Both the position numbers and the translations under genes were made by a program. The notes under the pieces were generated by a model. The model was not told where the DNA came from, searched no databases, and was given only the letters and a program-made list of their open reading frames with translations. Shown here piece by piece: positions 52,780-62,745 of a DNA stretch of 64,000 nt. The stretch is from Metapseudomonas sp043392685. Lineage in GTDB: Bacteria > Pseudomonadota > Gammaproteobacteria > Pseudomonadales > Pseudomonadaceae. The stretch lies in assembly GCA_043392685.1 (NCBI GenBank), contig JBHZGM010000022.1. One strand, written 5' to 3'. Every line of letters starts with the position of its first letter. Position 1 is the first letter of the stretch.

Positions 52780-52827
52780 TGTCATTTTGACCTCGGTTCG
52801 AATGACAGCGCGTGCTGTCATTCCGAC
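52780..52827. promoter_or_regulatory. Operator-like repeats upstream of the glycine-zipper gene
   Basis: TGTCATTTTGAC (52780-52791) and TGTCATTCCGAC (52816-52827) are direct repeats 36 bp apart, and the second overlaps AATGACAGC/GCTGTCATT (52801-52822), a 9-bp inverted repeat with a 4-nt loop. The regulator is unknown. Confidence 0.35.
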
Positions 52828-52880
52828 ATTTGTCAGTCTAGTTCGTCCCCGGAGGCGCGACAGCGCTGCGGAAAGTGGAA

Positions 52881-52920
52881 TGTGGGAGTGAATTCATTCG
52901 CGAATAAATTCGCCCCCACA
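52881..52920. repeat. Collapsed cloverleaf repeat
   Basis: TGTGGGAGTGAATTCATTCG is followed almost directly by AAATTCGCCCCCACA, so the two outer arms are kept while the internal hairpins are missing. It lies in the 370-bp gap between the glycine-zipper and aldehyde dehydrogenase genes, otherwise without a gene. Confidence 0.8.
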
Positions 52921-53055
52921 GGTGGGGCAAGGGCGTGATGGGTATCGCAAGCTCCGCGGAACGCCGCCCGACCCATCCTACAATCGCGCTACGGTCGGGC
53001 TTTTGTAGGAAGGGTAGAGGTACAAAACCCATCAGCACGAAGGTTGGACCGAGCC

Positions 53056-54549
53056 TCAGAGCTTGATCAGCACCGACTTCAGCTCGGTGTAGTGCTCGAT
53101 GGCCGCCGCGCCCATTTCGCGGCCGACGCCGGAGAGCTTGTAGCCGCCGAAGGGCAGGGCCGGGTCGAGGGCGCTGTGGCAGTTGACCCACACCGAGCCG
53201 GACTTGATGCGCGGCACCATGCGGTGCACCGCCGCGAGGTCGTTGGACCAGATGCTGGCGCCCAGGCCATAGGGGTTGTCGTTGGCCAGGCGCACCACTT
53301 CGTCGAGGTCGTCGAAGGGCATGGCCACCAGTACCGGGCCGAAGATCTCTTCCTGCACCAGGCGGTGCTGCTGGTCGACGTCGACGATCACCGTCGGCTT
53401 GACGAAGTAGCCGGGGCCGAAGCCTTCGCCACCGCAGGCGATGGTGGCGCCCAGTTCGCGGCCAAGCTCGATGTAGCCGGTGACGCGGTCCTGCTGCTTG
53501 GCGGAGATCAGCGGGCCCATCTGCACGCTCGGGTCCAGGCCGTTGCCCAGCTTCATGCCGTTGGCGATGCCGGCGATGTCGGCGATCACATTGTCGAAGT
53601 GCTTGCGGTGCACATAGAGGCGCGAACCGGCGCAGCAGACCTGGCCCTGGTTGAAGAAGATCGCGGTGGCGGCGCCGGCGGCGGCTTCCTGCAGGTTGGC
53701 GTCGGGCAGGACGATGGTCGGCGACTTGCCGCCGAGTTCCAGGGTCACGCGGGTCATGTTGTCCATGGCCGCCTTGCCGATCTGCTTGCCGACTTCGGTG
53801 GAGCCGGTGAAGGTCAGCTTGTCGACGCCCGGATGGCGGGTGAGGGCGACGCCAGCGTTGAGGCCGGTGCCGGTGACCACGTTGAATACCCCGGCCGGGT
53901 AGCCGGCTTCCAGCACCAGTTCGGCCAGCTTGAGGGCGGTCAGCGGGGTTTCGTCGGCGGGCTTGAGTACCACGGTGCAGCCGGTGGCCAGTGCCGGGCC
54001 GAGTTTCCAGCAGGCCAGCAGCAGGGGAAAGTTCCAGGCGACGATGGCGCCCACCACGCCGACCGCCTCGCGGCGGATGTAGCCGTGGAACTGGTCATTG
54101 GGCATCAGCGGCAGGGACGGGTCGACGGTGGTGCCTTCGATCTTGGTGGCCCAGCCGGCCATGTAGCGGAGGAAGTCGATGGCCAGCTGCACGTCCATCA
54201 CTTGGGCTACGGCGGCGCTCTTGCCGTTGTTCAGGCATTCCAGCTCGGCCAGTTCCTGGGCGTCGCGTTCCATCAGGTCGGCCAGGCGCCATAGCAGGTT
54301 CTGCCGATCGCGCGGGCGCATGCGGCTCCAGGGCGAATCGTCGAAGGCCCGGCGGGCGGCCTGCACGGCGCGGTCGACGTCCTCGAGGGCGGCCGAGGGC
54401 ACCTCGCCGAGGACTTCGCCTGTGGCCGGGTTGCGGAAACTCATGGTGTTGCCGCTGGCGGCGTCCTGCCACTCTGCGTCGATCAGCATCTTCAGCTTGC
54501 GATTGAGGAAGGCCTGGGTCTGGGGGAGGATGGGCAGTTCGGCGAGCAT
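53056..54549 (-). CDS. Aldehyde dehydrogenase family protein next to the amine dehydrogenase genes
   Basis: A 497-residue NAD-dependent aldehyde dehydrogenase. Rossmann segment VGVVGAIVAWNFPLLLACW, FTGSTEVGKQIG, the general base Glu in RVTLELGGKSPTIVLPD, the catalytic Cys in FNQGQVCCAGSRLYVH, and a C-terminal PFGGYKLSGVGREMG are all present. It is clearly paralogous to feaB (shared EIFGPVLVAMPF). Divergent from qhpA across 409 bp, it likely oxidises the aldehyde made by the amine dehydrogenase, or aliphatic aldehydes; in P. putida the pea/qhp locus also contains an ALDH gene. Start MLAELPILPQTQ (54549) was chosen because upstream residues lie in the intergenic region. Confidence 0.9.
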   Translation of the reverse strand: MLAELPILPQTQAFLNRKLKMLIDAEWQDAASGNTMSFRNPATGEVLGEVPSAALEDVDRAVQAARRAFDDSPWSRMRPRDRQNLLWRLADLMERDAQELAELECLNNGKSAAVAQVMDVQLAIDFLRYMAGWATKIEGTTVDPSLPLMPNDQFHGYIRREAVGVVGAIVAWNFPLLLACWKLGPALATGCTVVLKPADETPLTALKLAELVLEAGYPAGVFNVVTGTGLNAGVALTRHPGVDKLTFTGSTEVGKQIGKAAMDNMTRVTLELGGKSPTIVLPDANLQEAAAGAATAIFFNQGQVCCAGSRLYVHRKHFDNVIADIAGIANGMKLGNGLDPSVQMGPLISAKQQDRVTGYIELGRELGATIACGGEGFGPGYFVKPTVIVDVDQQHRLVQEEIFGPVLVAMPFDDLDEVVRLANDNPYGLGASIWSNDLAAVHRMVPRIKSGSVWVNCHSALDPALPFGGYKLSGVGREMGAAAIEHYTELKSVLIKL

Positions 54550-54958
54550 GGGAGGGAGCCTCTTTTCATTGAAGTTGTGCCCGAGCTTTCGCAACCCCCA
54601 TGCCAACGCTGAAAATTCGTCGTAAGCCAATGATTTAAAAGGTTTTTTAATGATTTGCCGGCTGCCCGGCGAAAATTCGTCTGTTGCAGTTTGAGACGGC
54701 CTGAGACGCACCTGGAACAGCGGGGCCACTTGCCTTAACGGCGTACTGTGCAGGGCAGTCTCAGGGTGGAACAGTCTGTCGCGAAATTAGACGCCAGGAT
54801 CCCGGGCCAGCATCCCCGCCAAGTCCGATTTTTAAGGCTAAATGATTGTTGTAAAAGGATTTTTTGCGGAGTGGCACACATTATGTATTTGCCGTGACAA
54901 CTGCACCCGCTCCGCCAAGGGGTGCACACCATAAGAACAACACCGTGGAGGTCTGACC
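54550..54958. promoter_or_regulatory. Divergent ALDH/qhpA intergenic region rich in short repeats
   Basis: Contains GAAAATTCGTC twice exactly 60 bp apart (54611-54621, 54671-54681), TGAGACG twice at 10-bp spacing in the stretch TTGAGACGGCCTGAGACG, two TGGAACAG and an inverted GTCTCA. These could be sites of an activator of the amine pathway. No gene is seen. Confidence 0.4.
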
Positions 54959-56524
54959 TTGAACACGACTCGACTCCGGCAGCACGCGGGCACCTTGGCA
55001 CTGGCCATGGCGTCCCTGATGTTCGCCCAGGCTCATGCTACGGAGGAGGGACCAGCCCTCCTCAAGTCCAAGTGCATGGGTTGCCACATTGCCGAGGGCA
55101 ACGATTCCTACAGTCGCATCAGTCACCAGCGCAAGACGCCTGAAGGCTGGCTGATGAGCATCGCGCGCATGCAGGTGATGCACGGCCTTCAGATCAGCGA
55201 CGACGACCGTCGTACCCTGGTCAAGTACCTGGCCGACAAGCAGGGCCTGGCGCCCAGCGAAACCGATGGCGTGCGCTACGCCATGGAACGTCGCCTGAAC
55301 ACCGTCGAGCAGTTCGACGACCAGCTCAGCCAGATGTGCGGCCGTTGCCACTCCGGTGCCCGTGTCGCCCTGCAGCGCCGTCCCGCCAAAGAGTGGGAAC
55401 ACCTGGTCAACTTCCACCTCGGCCAGTGGCCGTCTCTCGAATACCAGGCCCAGTCCCGCGACCGCGACTGGCTGGACCTCGCCCTGAAGGAAATGGTGCC
55501 GGAGCTGGCCAAGCGCTTCCCGCTGGAAGACCAGGCCTGGGTCGACTGGCAGAAGGCCAAGCCCCAGGCTGATGCCCTGCCGGGGCAGTGGAGCTTCAGC
55601 GGCCACATGCTCGCCAAGGGTGACGTGCGCGGCGTGATGACCGTGACCCTGGACGCCGGCGACACCTTCAAGGTCGAGGTGAAGGGCCAGTACGCCGACG
55701 GCACGCCGTTCAACGGCAGCGGCTCGGCCATCCTTTACAACGGCTACGAATGGCGCGGCAACCTGAAGGTCGGCGATACCACCATGCGCCAGGTCTTCGC
55801 CGCCCTGAACGGCGAGATGAAGGGCCGCATGTTCGAGGCCGAGCACGACGAGCGCGGTCTCGACTTCAGCGCCGCCAAAGATGGCAACGCCAAACTGCTG
55901 GCCGTGCAGCCCGCCTTCATCAAGGCCGGCAGCGAAACCGAACTGACCCTGGTGGGCAGCGGCTTGAAGGGTACCCCGGACCTTGGCGCTGGCGTCGAGG
56001 TGGTGAAGGTGCTGGAAGCCACTCCCGAACTGGTTCGCGTCAAGGTCAAGGCTGCCGCCGATGCGGCACCCGGCGTGCGCAGCGTCGCCCTGGGCGAACT
56101 CAAGGGTGTCGACCTGGCCGTGTACAAGGACATCGCCGAGGTGAAGGTGGTGCCCGAGTTCTCCATCGCCCGCATCGGCGACAACGGCGGCTCCACGCCC
56201 AAGGTGCAGGGCCGCTTCGAAGCGGAAGCCTGGGGCAAGGGTGCCGACGGCCAGCCGTACCGCATCGGCTACCTGCCGGCGAAGTGGTCGGTGGAGCCCT
56301 TCGACGAGCGCGCCAAGGAAGACGAGGACGTGAAGTTCGCAGGGCAGATGCAGAAGGATGGCGTCTTCATCCCCGGCGCCGCCGGCCCCAACCCGGATCG
56401 CAAGATGATGACCAACAACGCCGGCAACCTGAAGGTGATCGCTCAGCTGGAAGAGGGTGGCCAGAAGGGCGAAGGGCACCTGATCGTCACCGTGCAACGC
56501 TGGAACAACCCGCCGATCCCGTAA
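54959..56524 (+). CDS. qhpA: Quinohemoprotein amine dehydrogenase alpha subunit, diheme cytochrome c
   Basis: The 521-residue large subunit of the periplasmic CTQ-containing amine dehydrogenase (QHNDH), which oxidises primary amines to aldehydes and passes electrons through two c-type hemes. The signal peptide ends near HAT. CMGCH (residues 39-43) and CGRCH (127-131) are the two heme-binding motifs. The C-terminal part (from about 200) is beta-rich, as in the three Ig-like barrel domains known from QHNDH, with SETELTLVGSGLKG and AKVKVVPEF-like strands. The start is TTG 54959 with GGAGGT upstream. It is followed by qhpD, qhpC, qhpB in the same direction, so it is the first gene of the operon. 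Confidence 0.95.
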   Translation: MNTTRLRQHAGTLALAMASLMFAQAHATEEGPALLKSKCMGCHIAEGNDSYSRISHQRKTPEGWLMSIARMQVMHGLQISDDDRRTLVKYLADKQGLAPSETDGVRYAMERRLNTVEQFDDQLSQMCGRCHSGARVALQRRPAKEWEHLVNFHLGQWPSLEYQAQSRDRDWLDLALKEMVPELAKRFPLEDQAWVDWQKAKPQADALPGQWSFSGHMLAKGDVRGVMTVTLDAGDTFKVEVKGQYADGTPFNGSGSAILYNGYEWRGNLKVGDTTMRQVFAALNGEMKGRMFEAEHDERGLDFSAAKDGNAKLLAVQPAFIKAGSETELTLVGSGLKGTPDLGAGVEVVKVLEATPELVRVKVKAAADAAPGVRSVALGELKGVDLAVYKDIAEVKVVPEFSIARIGDNGGSTPKVQGRFEAEAWGKGADGQPYRIGYLPAKWSVEPFDERAKEDEDVKFAGQMQKDGVFIPGAAGPNPDRKMMTNNAGNLKVIAQLEEGGQKGEGHLIVTVQRWNNPPIP

Positions 56525-56597
56525 GCGGCATCGGCTCGGGCGGGGCTTCCCCGCCCGGATTCGCAACGACGATTGGGAACAATTCCGGGAGGTCGCC

Positions 56598-58028
56598 ATG
56601 GGCGCAATCTTGAATCTGGTCGAGCGCAACCTGCACGAAGTGCGGGTGGATGCCGACCGCATGCTGTTCCATATCCCGAGCAGTTCGCTGTTCGCCGCCG
56701 ATGAAGTCACCGGCGGCATCATCGACGCCCTGCGCCAGCAGAGCTGCTCGTCGGAGGACTTGGTGCAACGCCTGGGCGGACGTTTCGCCGGGCAGGACAT
56801 CGATGAAACCCTGCGCGAGCTGATCGCGCTGGAAGTGGTCAGTGACGGCTCGCCGCTGACGCCGGAAATCGGCATCGCCAAGGTGGAGCGCACGGCGCTC
56901 AATACCGTGGTGCTGAACGTCAACACCGGCTGCAACCTGAGCTGCACCTACTGCTACAAGGAAGACCTGGACAAGCCTTCGGCCGGCAAGAAGATGGGCG
57001 CCGAAACCGCCGAAGCCTCGGTGGAAATGCTGCTGCGCGAGTCGCCCGACGAAGAGCGCTACAGCGTGGTGTTCTTCGGTGGCGAACCGCTGTCCAACCG
57101 GCCGCTGATCGAGCACATGGTGGATTACTGCGAGCGCCGCTTCGCGGAAGAAGGCAAGCAGGTGGAGTTCATCATGACCACCAACGCCACGCTGCTCACC
57201 GAAGAGATCATCGACTACCTCAACGCCCACCGTTTCGGGCTGTCGATCAGCATCGACGGGCCGAAGACGGTGCACGACCGCAACCGCATCACCGTGGGCG
57301 GGCAGGGCACCTATGACGTGGTGCGGCGCAAGGTGGACCTGCTGCTGTCGCGCTATCGCAGCCGGCCGGTGGGCGCGCGGGTGACCCTGACCCGCGGCAT
57401 CACCGATGTCGAGACCATCTGGAACCACCTGTTCAACGAGCTGGGTTTTGCCGAAGTCGGCTTCGCGCCGGTCACCTCGGGCGACATGGCGGACTACAAC
57501 CTGACCAGCGAAGAGCTGGTGGAAGTCTTCGCCAACATGAAGGCACTGGGTCGCCGCTACCTGGAGGCGGCGCTGGAGCACCGTAACATCGGCTTCTCCA
57601 ACCTGCACCAGCTGATTACCGACATCCATGAAGGCCACAAGAAGGCGCTGCCCTGCGGCGCCGGCCTGAAGATGCTGGCGGTGGATCACAAGGGCGAGTT
57701 GAACCTCTGCCACCGCTTCACCGGTTCGAGCATGCCGACCTTCGGCAACGTGCACAGCGGGGTGAAGCAGGTTGAGCTCAACGATTTCCTCTCCCAGCGC
57801 CTGGACCGTTCCGGCACCGGCTGCGACAGCTGCCGCATCCGCAACCTGTGCTCCGGCGGCTGCTACCACGAAAGCTACGCCCGCTACGGCGACCCCACTC
57901 ACCCGACCTATCACTACTGCGAGCTGATGCGCGACTGGGTGGACTTCGGCATCGAGGTCTACAGCCGCATCATGGCCGACAACCCGGCCTTCATCAGCAG
58001 CTACATCTCTCCGCGGAAGGCGCACTGA
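56598..58028 (+). CDS. qhpD: QhpD: radical SAM/SPASM maturase of the QhpC subunit
   Basis: A 476-residue radical SAM enzyme that forms the intrapeptidyl Cys-Glu/Asp thioether bonds in the QHNDH gamma subunit. The [4Fe-4S]-SAM motif CNLSCTYC (residues 112-119, CxxxCxxC) is preceded by an N-terminal PqqD-like region of about 90 residues. FFGGEPLSNRPLIEHM is the GGE motif. The SPASM region has CGAGLKMLAVDHKGELNLCH and CDSCRIRNLCSGGCYHES. ATG 56598 follows GGGAGG (56587-56592). It is separated from qhpA by 73 bp and from qhpC by 1 bp. This combination, with QhpC as substrate, is diagnostic. Confidence 0.96.
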   Translation: MGAILNLVERNLHEVRVDADRMLFHIPSSSLFAADEVTGGIIDALRQQSCSSEDLVQRLGGRFAGQDIDETLRELIALEVVSDGSPLTPEIGIAKVERTALNTVVLNVNTGCNLSCTYCYKEDLDKPSAGKKMGAETAEASVEMLLRESPDEERYSVVFFGGEPLSNRPLIEHMVDYCERRFAEEGKQVEFIMTTNATLLTEEIIDYLNAHRFGLSISIDGPKTVHDRNRITVGGQGTYDVVRRKVDLLLSRYRSRPVGARVTLTRGITDVETIWNHLFNELGFAEVGFAPVTSGDMADYNLTSEELVEVFANMKALGRRYLEAALEHRNIGFSNLHQLITDIHEGHKKALPCGAGLKMLAVDHKGELNLCHRFTGSSMPTFGNVHSGVKQVELNDFLSQRLDRSGTGCDSCRIRNLCSGGCYHESYARYGDPTHPTYHYCELMRDWVDFGIEVYSRIMADNPAFISSYISPRKAH

Positions 58029-58029
58029 C

Positions 58030-58353
58030 ATGAAACATCTGAAGCCGCTCAACAACAAAGCGCAAATGCTCGAAAAAGCCGCAGCCGAAGATCGCATCGA
58101 GGAAGTCATGGCCATGAGTGCGGTGGCCGGATGCACCGCCACCACCGACCCGGGCTGGGAAGTGGACGCCTTCGGTGGCGTGACCTCCCTGTGCCAGCCG
58201 ATGGAAGCCGACCTCTACGGCTGCTCAGACCCTTGCTGGTGGCCGGCCCAGGTGCCCGACATGATGAGTACCTACCCGGACTGGAACACCCAGGCAGTCA
58301 ACTCCGCGGAGGACTGGCGAAACCTCGGCACCGTATTCCCGAAAGACAAATGA
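58030..58353 (+). CDS. qhpC: QhpC: QHNDH gamma subunit, CTQ- and thioether-carrying peptide
   Basis: A 107-residue precursor that becomes the catalytic gamma subunit. Removing a 28-residue leader gives the numbering of the known structure, and all partners are then in place: Cys7 and Glu16, Cys27 and Asp33, Cys41 and Asp49 (thioethers), and Cys37 with Trp43 (cysteine tryptophylquinone). In the precursor these are C35/E44, C55/D61, C69/D77 and C65/W71. The four Cys lie within CTATTDPGWE, SLCQPMEADL and YGCSDPCWWP. There is no Sec signal: the leader is presumably removed by a dedicated protease. Start ATG 58030 follows the qhpD stop by one nucleotide. Confidence 0.96.
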   Translation: MKHLKPLNNKAQMLEKAAAEDRIEEVMAMSAVAGCTATTDPGWEVDAFGGVTSLCQPMEADLYGCSDPCWWPAQVPDMMSTYPDWNTQAVNSAEDWRNLGTVFPKDK

Positions 58354-58382
58354 CCGGCGACAAGAACAAGAGGGATAACCGC

Positions 58383-59507
58383 ATGAAACTCAAAGCCATC
58401 GCCAGCCTGGCGACCGCCGTCGCCGGCTTCGCACTGGGCACCAGTGCCTGGGCCACTGATGCAGCCGGTCCGGCGCTGAAGGCCGGTCATGAATACATGA
58501 TCGCCACCAACTACCCGAACAACCTGCACGTGGTCGATCTGGCCAGCGACAGCCTGTACAAGACCTGCCGCCTGCCCGATGCCTTCGGTCCCGGCACCGC
58601 GATGATGGCGCCGGACAACAAGACCGCCTACCTGCTGAACAACCACTTCGGCGACTTGTACGGCGTCGACCTGGACGACTGCAAGACGGTGTTCCACGCC
58701 AAACTGTCGCAAAAGCCTGGGGAGAAGGCGCGTTCGATGTTCTCCTTCGCCCTGAGCCCGGACGGCAAGGAGCTCTACACCACGGTCAACCCGACCCAGA
58801 TGATGAGTGACCATTACGTGGTCAAGCAGCCGCGCCTGGAAGTGTTCCGCACCAGCGATGGCCTCGACGCCAAACCGGTACGCAGCTTCCCGATGCCGCG
58901 CCAGGTCTACCTGATGCGCGCCGCTGATGACGGCAGCCTGTTCGTCGCCGGGCCGGACATCTACAAGATGGACGTGCACACCGGCAAGTACGAGGTGGCA
59001 GTGCCCGGCCGCAACTGGCAGCGCCCGAACTACAGCGCGCCGGACGTGCTGTATTTCTGGCCGCACCAGACGCCGTACCACGAGTTCTCGATGCTCTATA
59101 CCACCGCCAAGTTCAAGGATGAGAAGCAGGACCTGGCCACCGCCGACTACGTGTATGGCTACGTCAGCATCGACCTGAAGACCGGCAAGAGCACCGTCCA
59201 GGACTTCGCGCCGCTGACCGAGCTGTACTTCACCGGCCTGCGCTCGCCGAAGAACCCGAACCATATGTACGGCGTGCTCAACCGCTTGGCCAAGTACGAC
59301 ATCAAGGAGCAGAAGCTGATCAAGGCCGCCAACCTTGACCACTCCTACTACTGCGTCGCCTTCAACACCAAGGGCAGCAAGCTCTACCTGGCCGGCACCT
59401 TCAACGACATCGCGGTGTTCGACCCGGACAGCCTGGAGAAGGTGAAGAACATCAAGTTGCCGGGTGGTGACATGGCCATCACCACGACGCAGGTGTTCAT
59501 CCGCTAA
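58383..59507 (+). CDS. qhpB: QhpB: QHNDH beta subunit, seven-bladed beta-propeller
   Basis: A 374-residue periplasmic subunit that holds the gamma peptide and forms the substrate pocket with it. It has a signal peptide (MKLKAIASLATAVAGFALGTSAWAT, cleavage near AWA/TD) and propeller blade repeats of YVTN type (YPNNLHVVDLASDSLYKTC, AMMAPDNKTAYLLNNHFGD, FALSPDGKELYTTVNP, FNTKGSKLYLAGTFND). Length and order (A, D, C, B) match the known QHNDH operons. Start ATG 58383 is 29 bp after qhpC. It is followed by a cloverleaf repeat, not by further qhp genes. Confidence 0.95.
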   Translation: MKLKAIASLATAVAGFALGTSAWATDAAGPALKAGHEYMIATNYPNNLHVVDLASDSLYKTCRLPDAFGPGTAMMAPDNKTAYLLNNHFGDLYGVDLDDCKTVFHAKLSQKPGEKARSMFSFALSPDGKELYTTVNPTQMMSDHYVVKQPRLEVFRTSDGLDAKPVRSFPMPRQVYLMRAADDGSLFVAGPDIYKMDVHTGKYEVAVPGRNWQRPNYSAPDVLYFWPHQTPYHEFSMLYTTAKFKDEKQDLATADYVYGYVSIDLKTGKSTVQDFAPLTELYFTGLRSPKNPNHMYGVLNRLAKYDIKEQKLIKAANLDHSYYCVAFNTKGSKLYLAGTFNDIAVFDPDSLEKVKNIKLPGGDMAITTTQVFIR

Positions 59508-59530
59508 GAAAGGGGTTTGGTTGGTTTCTC

Positions 59531-59626
59531 TGTGGGGGCGACTTCAGTCGCTAAGGGCAGCGCAGCTGCCCCATCGACCTTGAGGGCAGGACTGCGTCCT
59601 GCTTAGCGAATGAATTCGCCCCCACA
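59531..59626. repeat. Cloverleaf palindromic repeat, copy E
   Basis: A 96-bp complete member with 5' arm TGTGGGGGCGACTTCAGTCG, two internal hairpins (GGGCAGC/GCTGCCC and GGGCAGGA/TCCTGC) and 3' arm ending CGCCCCCACA. It ends the qhp transcription unit. Confidence 0.92.
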
Positions 59627-59710
59627 GAATGTCGACGGCCGGACCACTGGCCGCCAGGCAACCGAACCCATATCCGACCAATGGGTCACTAGACAGGAAA
59701 ACTGTCTTTA

Positions 59711-59738
59711 TTTACCTTGACGTTTACGTAAAGGTAAA
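59711..59738. promoter_or_regulatory. LiuR-like palindromic operator
   Basis: TTTACCTT (59711-59718) and AAGGTAAA (59731-59738) flank a core with two ACGT elements separated by TT (59720-59729), containing TTGACGTTTACGTAAA. This resembles operators of LiuR-type MerR regulators of branched-chain and fatty acid catabolism; it lies 88 bp before the acyl-CoA synthetase gene. The regulator identity is inferred. Confidence 0.6.
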
Positions 59739-59825
59739 TAAACCAATTGCGTACCGGGCCTCTCCGCCGTAGTCGAGGCCAGTTGATCAGAGTCGATCCC
59801 AGTACAACGACAAGAAGGGACAGCC

Positions 59826-61526
<1,701 letters not shown>

Positions 61527-61559
61527 GGCCGGCAGCCGGGGCGGAGCTCTTCGCTCTTT

Positions 61560-61587
61560 TGTGGGGGCGAATGAATTCGCCCCCACA
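61560..61587. repeat. Minimal collapsed cloverleaf repeat
   Basis: Arms TGTGGGGGCGAAT and ATTCGCCCCCACA meet with only a couple of bases between them, making a 28-bp near-perfect palindrome without the internal hairpins. It lies between the synthetase and AraC genes. Confidence 0.85.
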
Positions 61588-61637
61588 GGGAAAGCCCCTA
61601 CAATGCGCATTGCTGGAAATCAGTACCAAGGGAGCCC

Positions 61638-62666
61638 ATGACAGGCACCTCCGCCGAGAAAGGCACCATCTCCATCCGCCTGGTCCACGAAGCCCTGCTG
61701 GAACTCCGCCAGCGGGGCTTCGACGATTCCGCGCTGCTCCGCCAGGCCGGCATTCCCGCCGAGCTGCTGGCCAAGCCCTATGGGCGCGTGTCGTCGCAGC
61801 TCTACGGGCAGCTCTGGCTGCTCATCGCGCGGACCATGGACGACGAGTTCTTCGGCATGAACCCGCGGCGGATGAAGTCCGGCAGCTTTGCCTACATGAC
61901 CCGCGCGGCGGCGAAGGAGCCCACCGTGGGGGCGGCCCTGGACCTGTCCCTGCGCTTCCTCGAACTGGTCTTCGACGGCCTGTCGCCGCGCCTGGAGCGT
62001 CGGGGCGGTCTCGCTGAAATCACCCTCGATGAGCCGCAAGGGCAGCAATGCCGGGCCTTCAGCTACTTCACCCTGTGGCTGATGATCCACGGCCTGATGT
62101 GCTGGCTGGCCGGGCGGCGCATTCCCATCCTCGGCGTCGACCTGCGTTGCGCAGTGCCGGACTACATCGAGGACTACCGGGTGATGTTCAGCACCAATCT
62201 GCGCTTTTCCCGCCCACAGAGCCGCCTGCTGTTCAACGCCGACTGCCTGGAACTGCCGGTGCGGCGTACGCCGCGTGACCTCAAGCGTTTCCTTGCCGGC
62301 CTGCCGGCGAACATCCTGGTGCGCTACCGCGACCCGCAGAGCCTGGCGGCACGCATCCGCGCCTACCTGCGCAGCCTCCGGCCCGAGCGCTGGCCTGACG
62401 TGGAGGCGCTGTCCAGCCATTTCTACATGGCGCCGTCCACCCTGCGCCGCAAACTGTCCCTGGAAGGGCAGTCCTACCAGGGGCTGAAGGACCAGGTCCG
62501 GCGTGACCTGGCCATCGCCCGGCTGGACCATGGCGAAGTCAACTTCACCGAACTGGCCTTCGAACTGGGCTTTGCCGACACCAGCGCCTTCTACAAGGCT
62601 TTCAAGAAATGGACCGGCTCGACGCCGGGACAATACCGCGCACTCATCCATCCGGATTCAAGTTGA
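61638..62666 (+). CDS. AraC-family transcriptional regulator
   Basis: A 342-residue regulator with the Arabinose_bd-type N-terminal domain of OruR/ArgR-like AraC proteins (VHEALLELRQRGFDDSALLR, LTLWLMIHGLM-like hydrophobic core) and a C-terminal double helix-turn-helix (VEALSSHFYMAPSTLRRKLS and LAFELGFADTSAFYKAFKKW). Its target is unknown. It may control the upstream acyl-CoA synthetase or, by distance, the qhp genes, whose known activator QhpR is also AraC-type. Start 61638 follows AAGGGAG. Confidence 0.9.
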   Translation: MTGTSAEKGTISIRLVHEALLELRQRGFDDSALLRQAGIPAELLAKPYGRVSSQLYGQLWLLIARTMDDEFFGMNPRRMKSGSFAYMTRAAAKEPTVGAALDLSLRFLELVFDGLSPRLERRGGLAEITLDEPQGQQCRAFSYFTLWLMIHGLMCWLAGRRIPILGVDLRCAVPDYIEDYRVMFSTNLRFSRPQSRLLFNADCLELPVRRTPRDLKRFLAGLPANILVRYRDPQSLAARIRAYLRSLRPERWPDVEALSSHFYMAPSTLRRKLSLEGQSYQGLKDQVRRDLAIARLDHGEVNFTELAFELGFADTSAFYKAFKKWTGSTPGQYRALIHPDSS

Positions 62667-62745
62667 TGCGCCTTCCCGCCGCTATATGGACGGGCGGCCG
62701 CTGCCTGCACCCAACTGCCGACACGAAACACACAGGACCCATTCC

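Noticed and set aside
54870..54893. Sigma54 promoter (TGGCAC..) before qhpA
   Set aside because: TGGCAC is present but no GC doublet occurs at the required -12 distance; the same test fails for the TGGCAC at 49004 before feaB.
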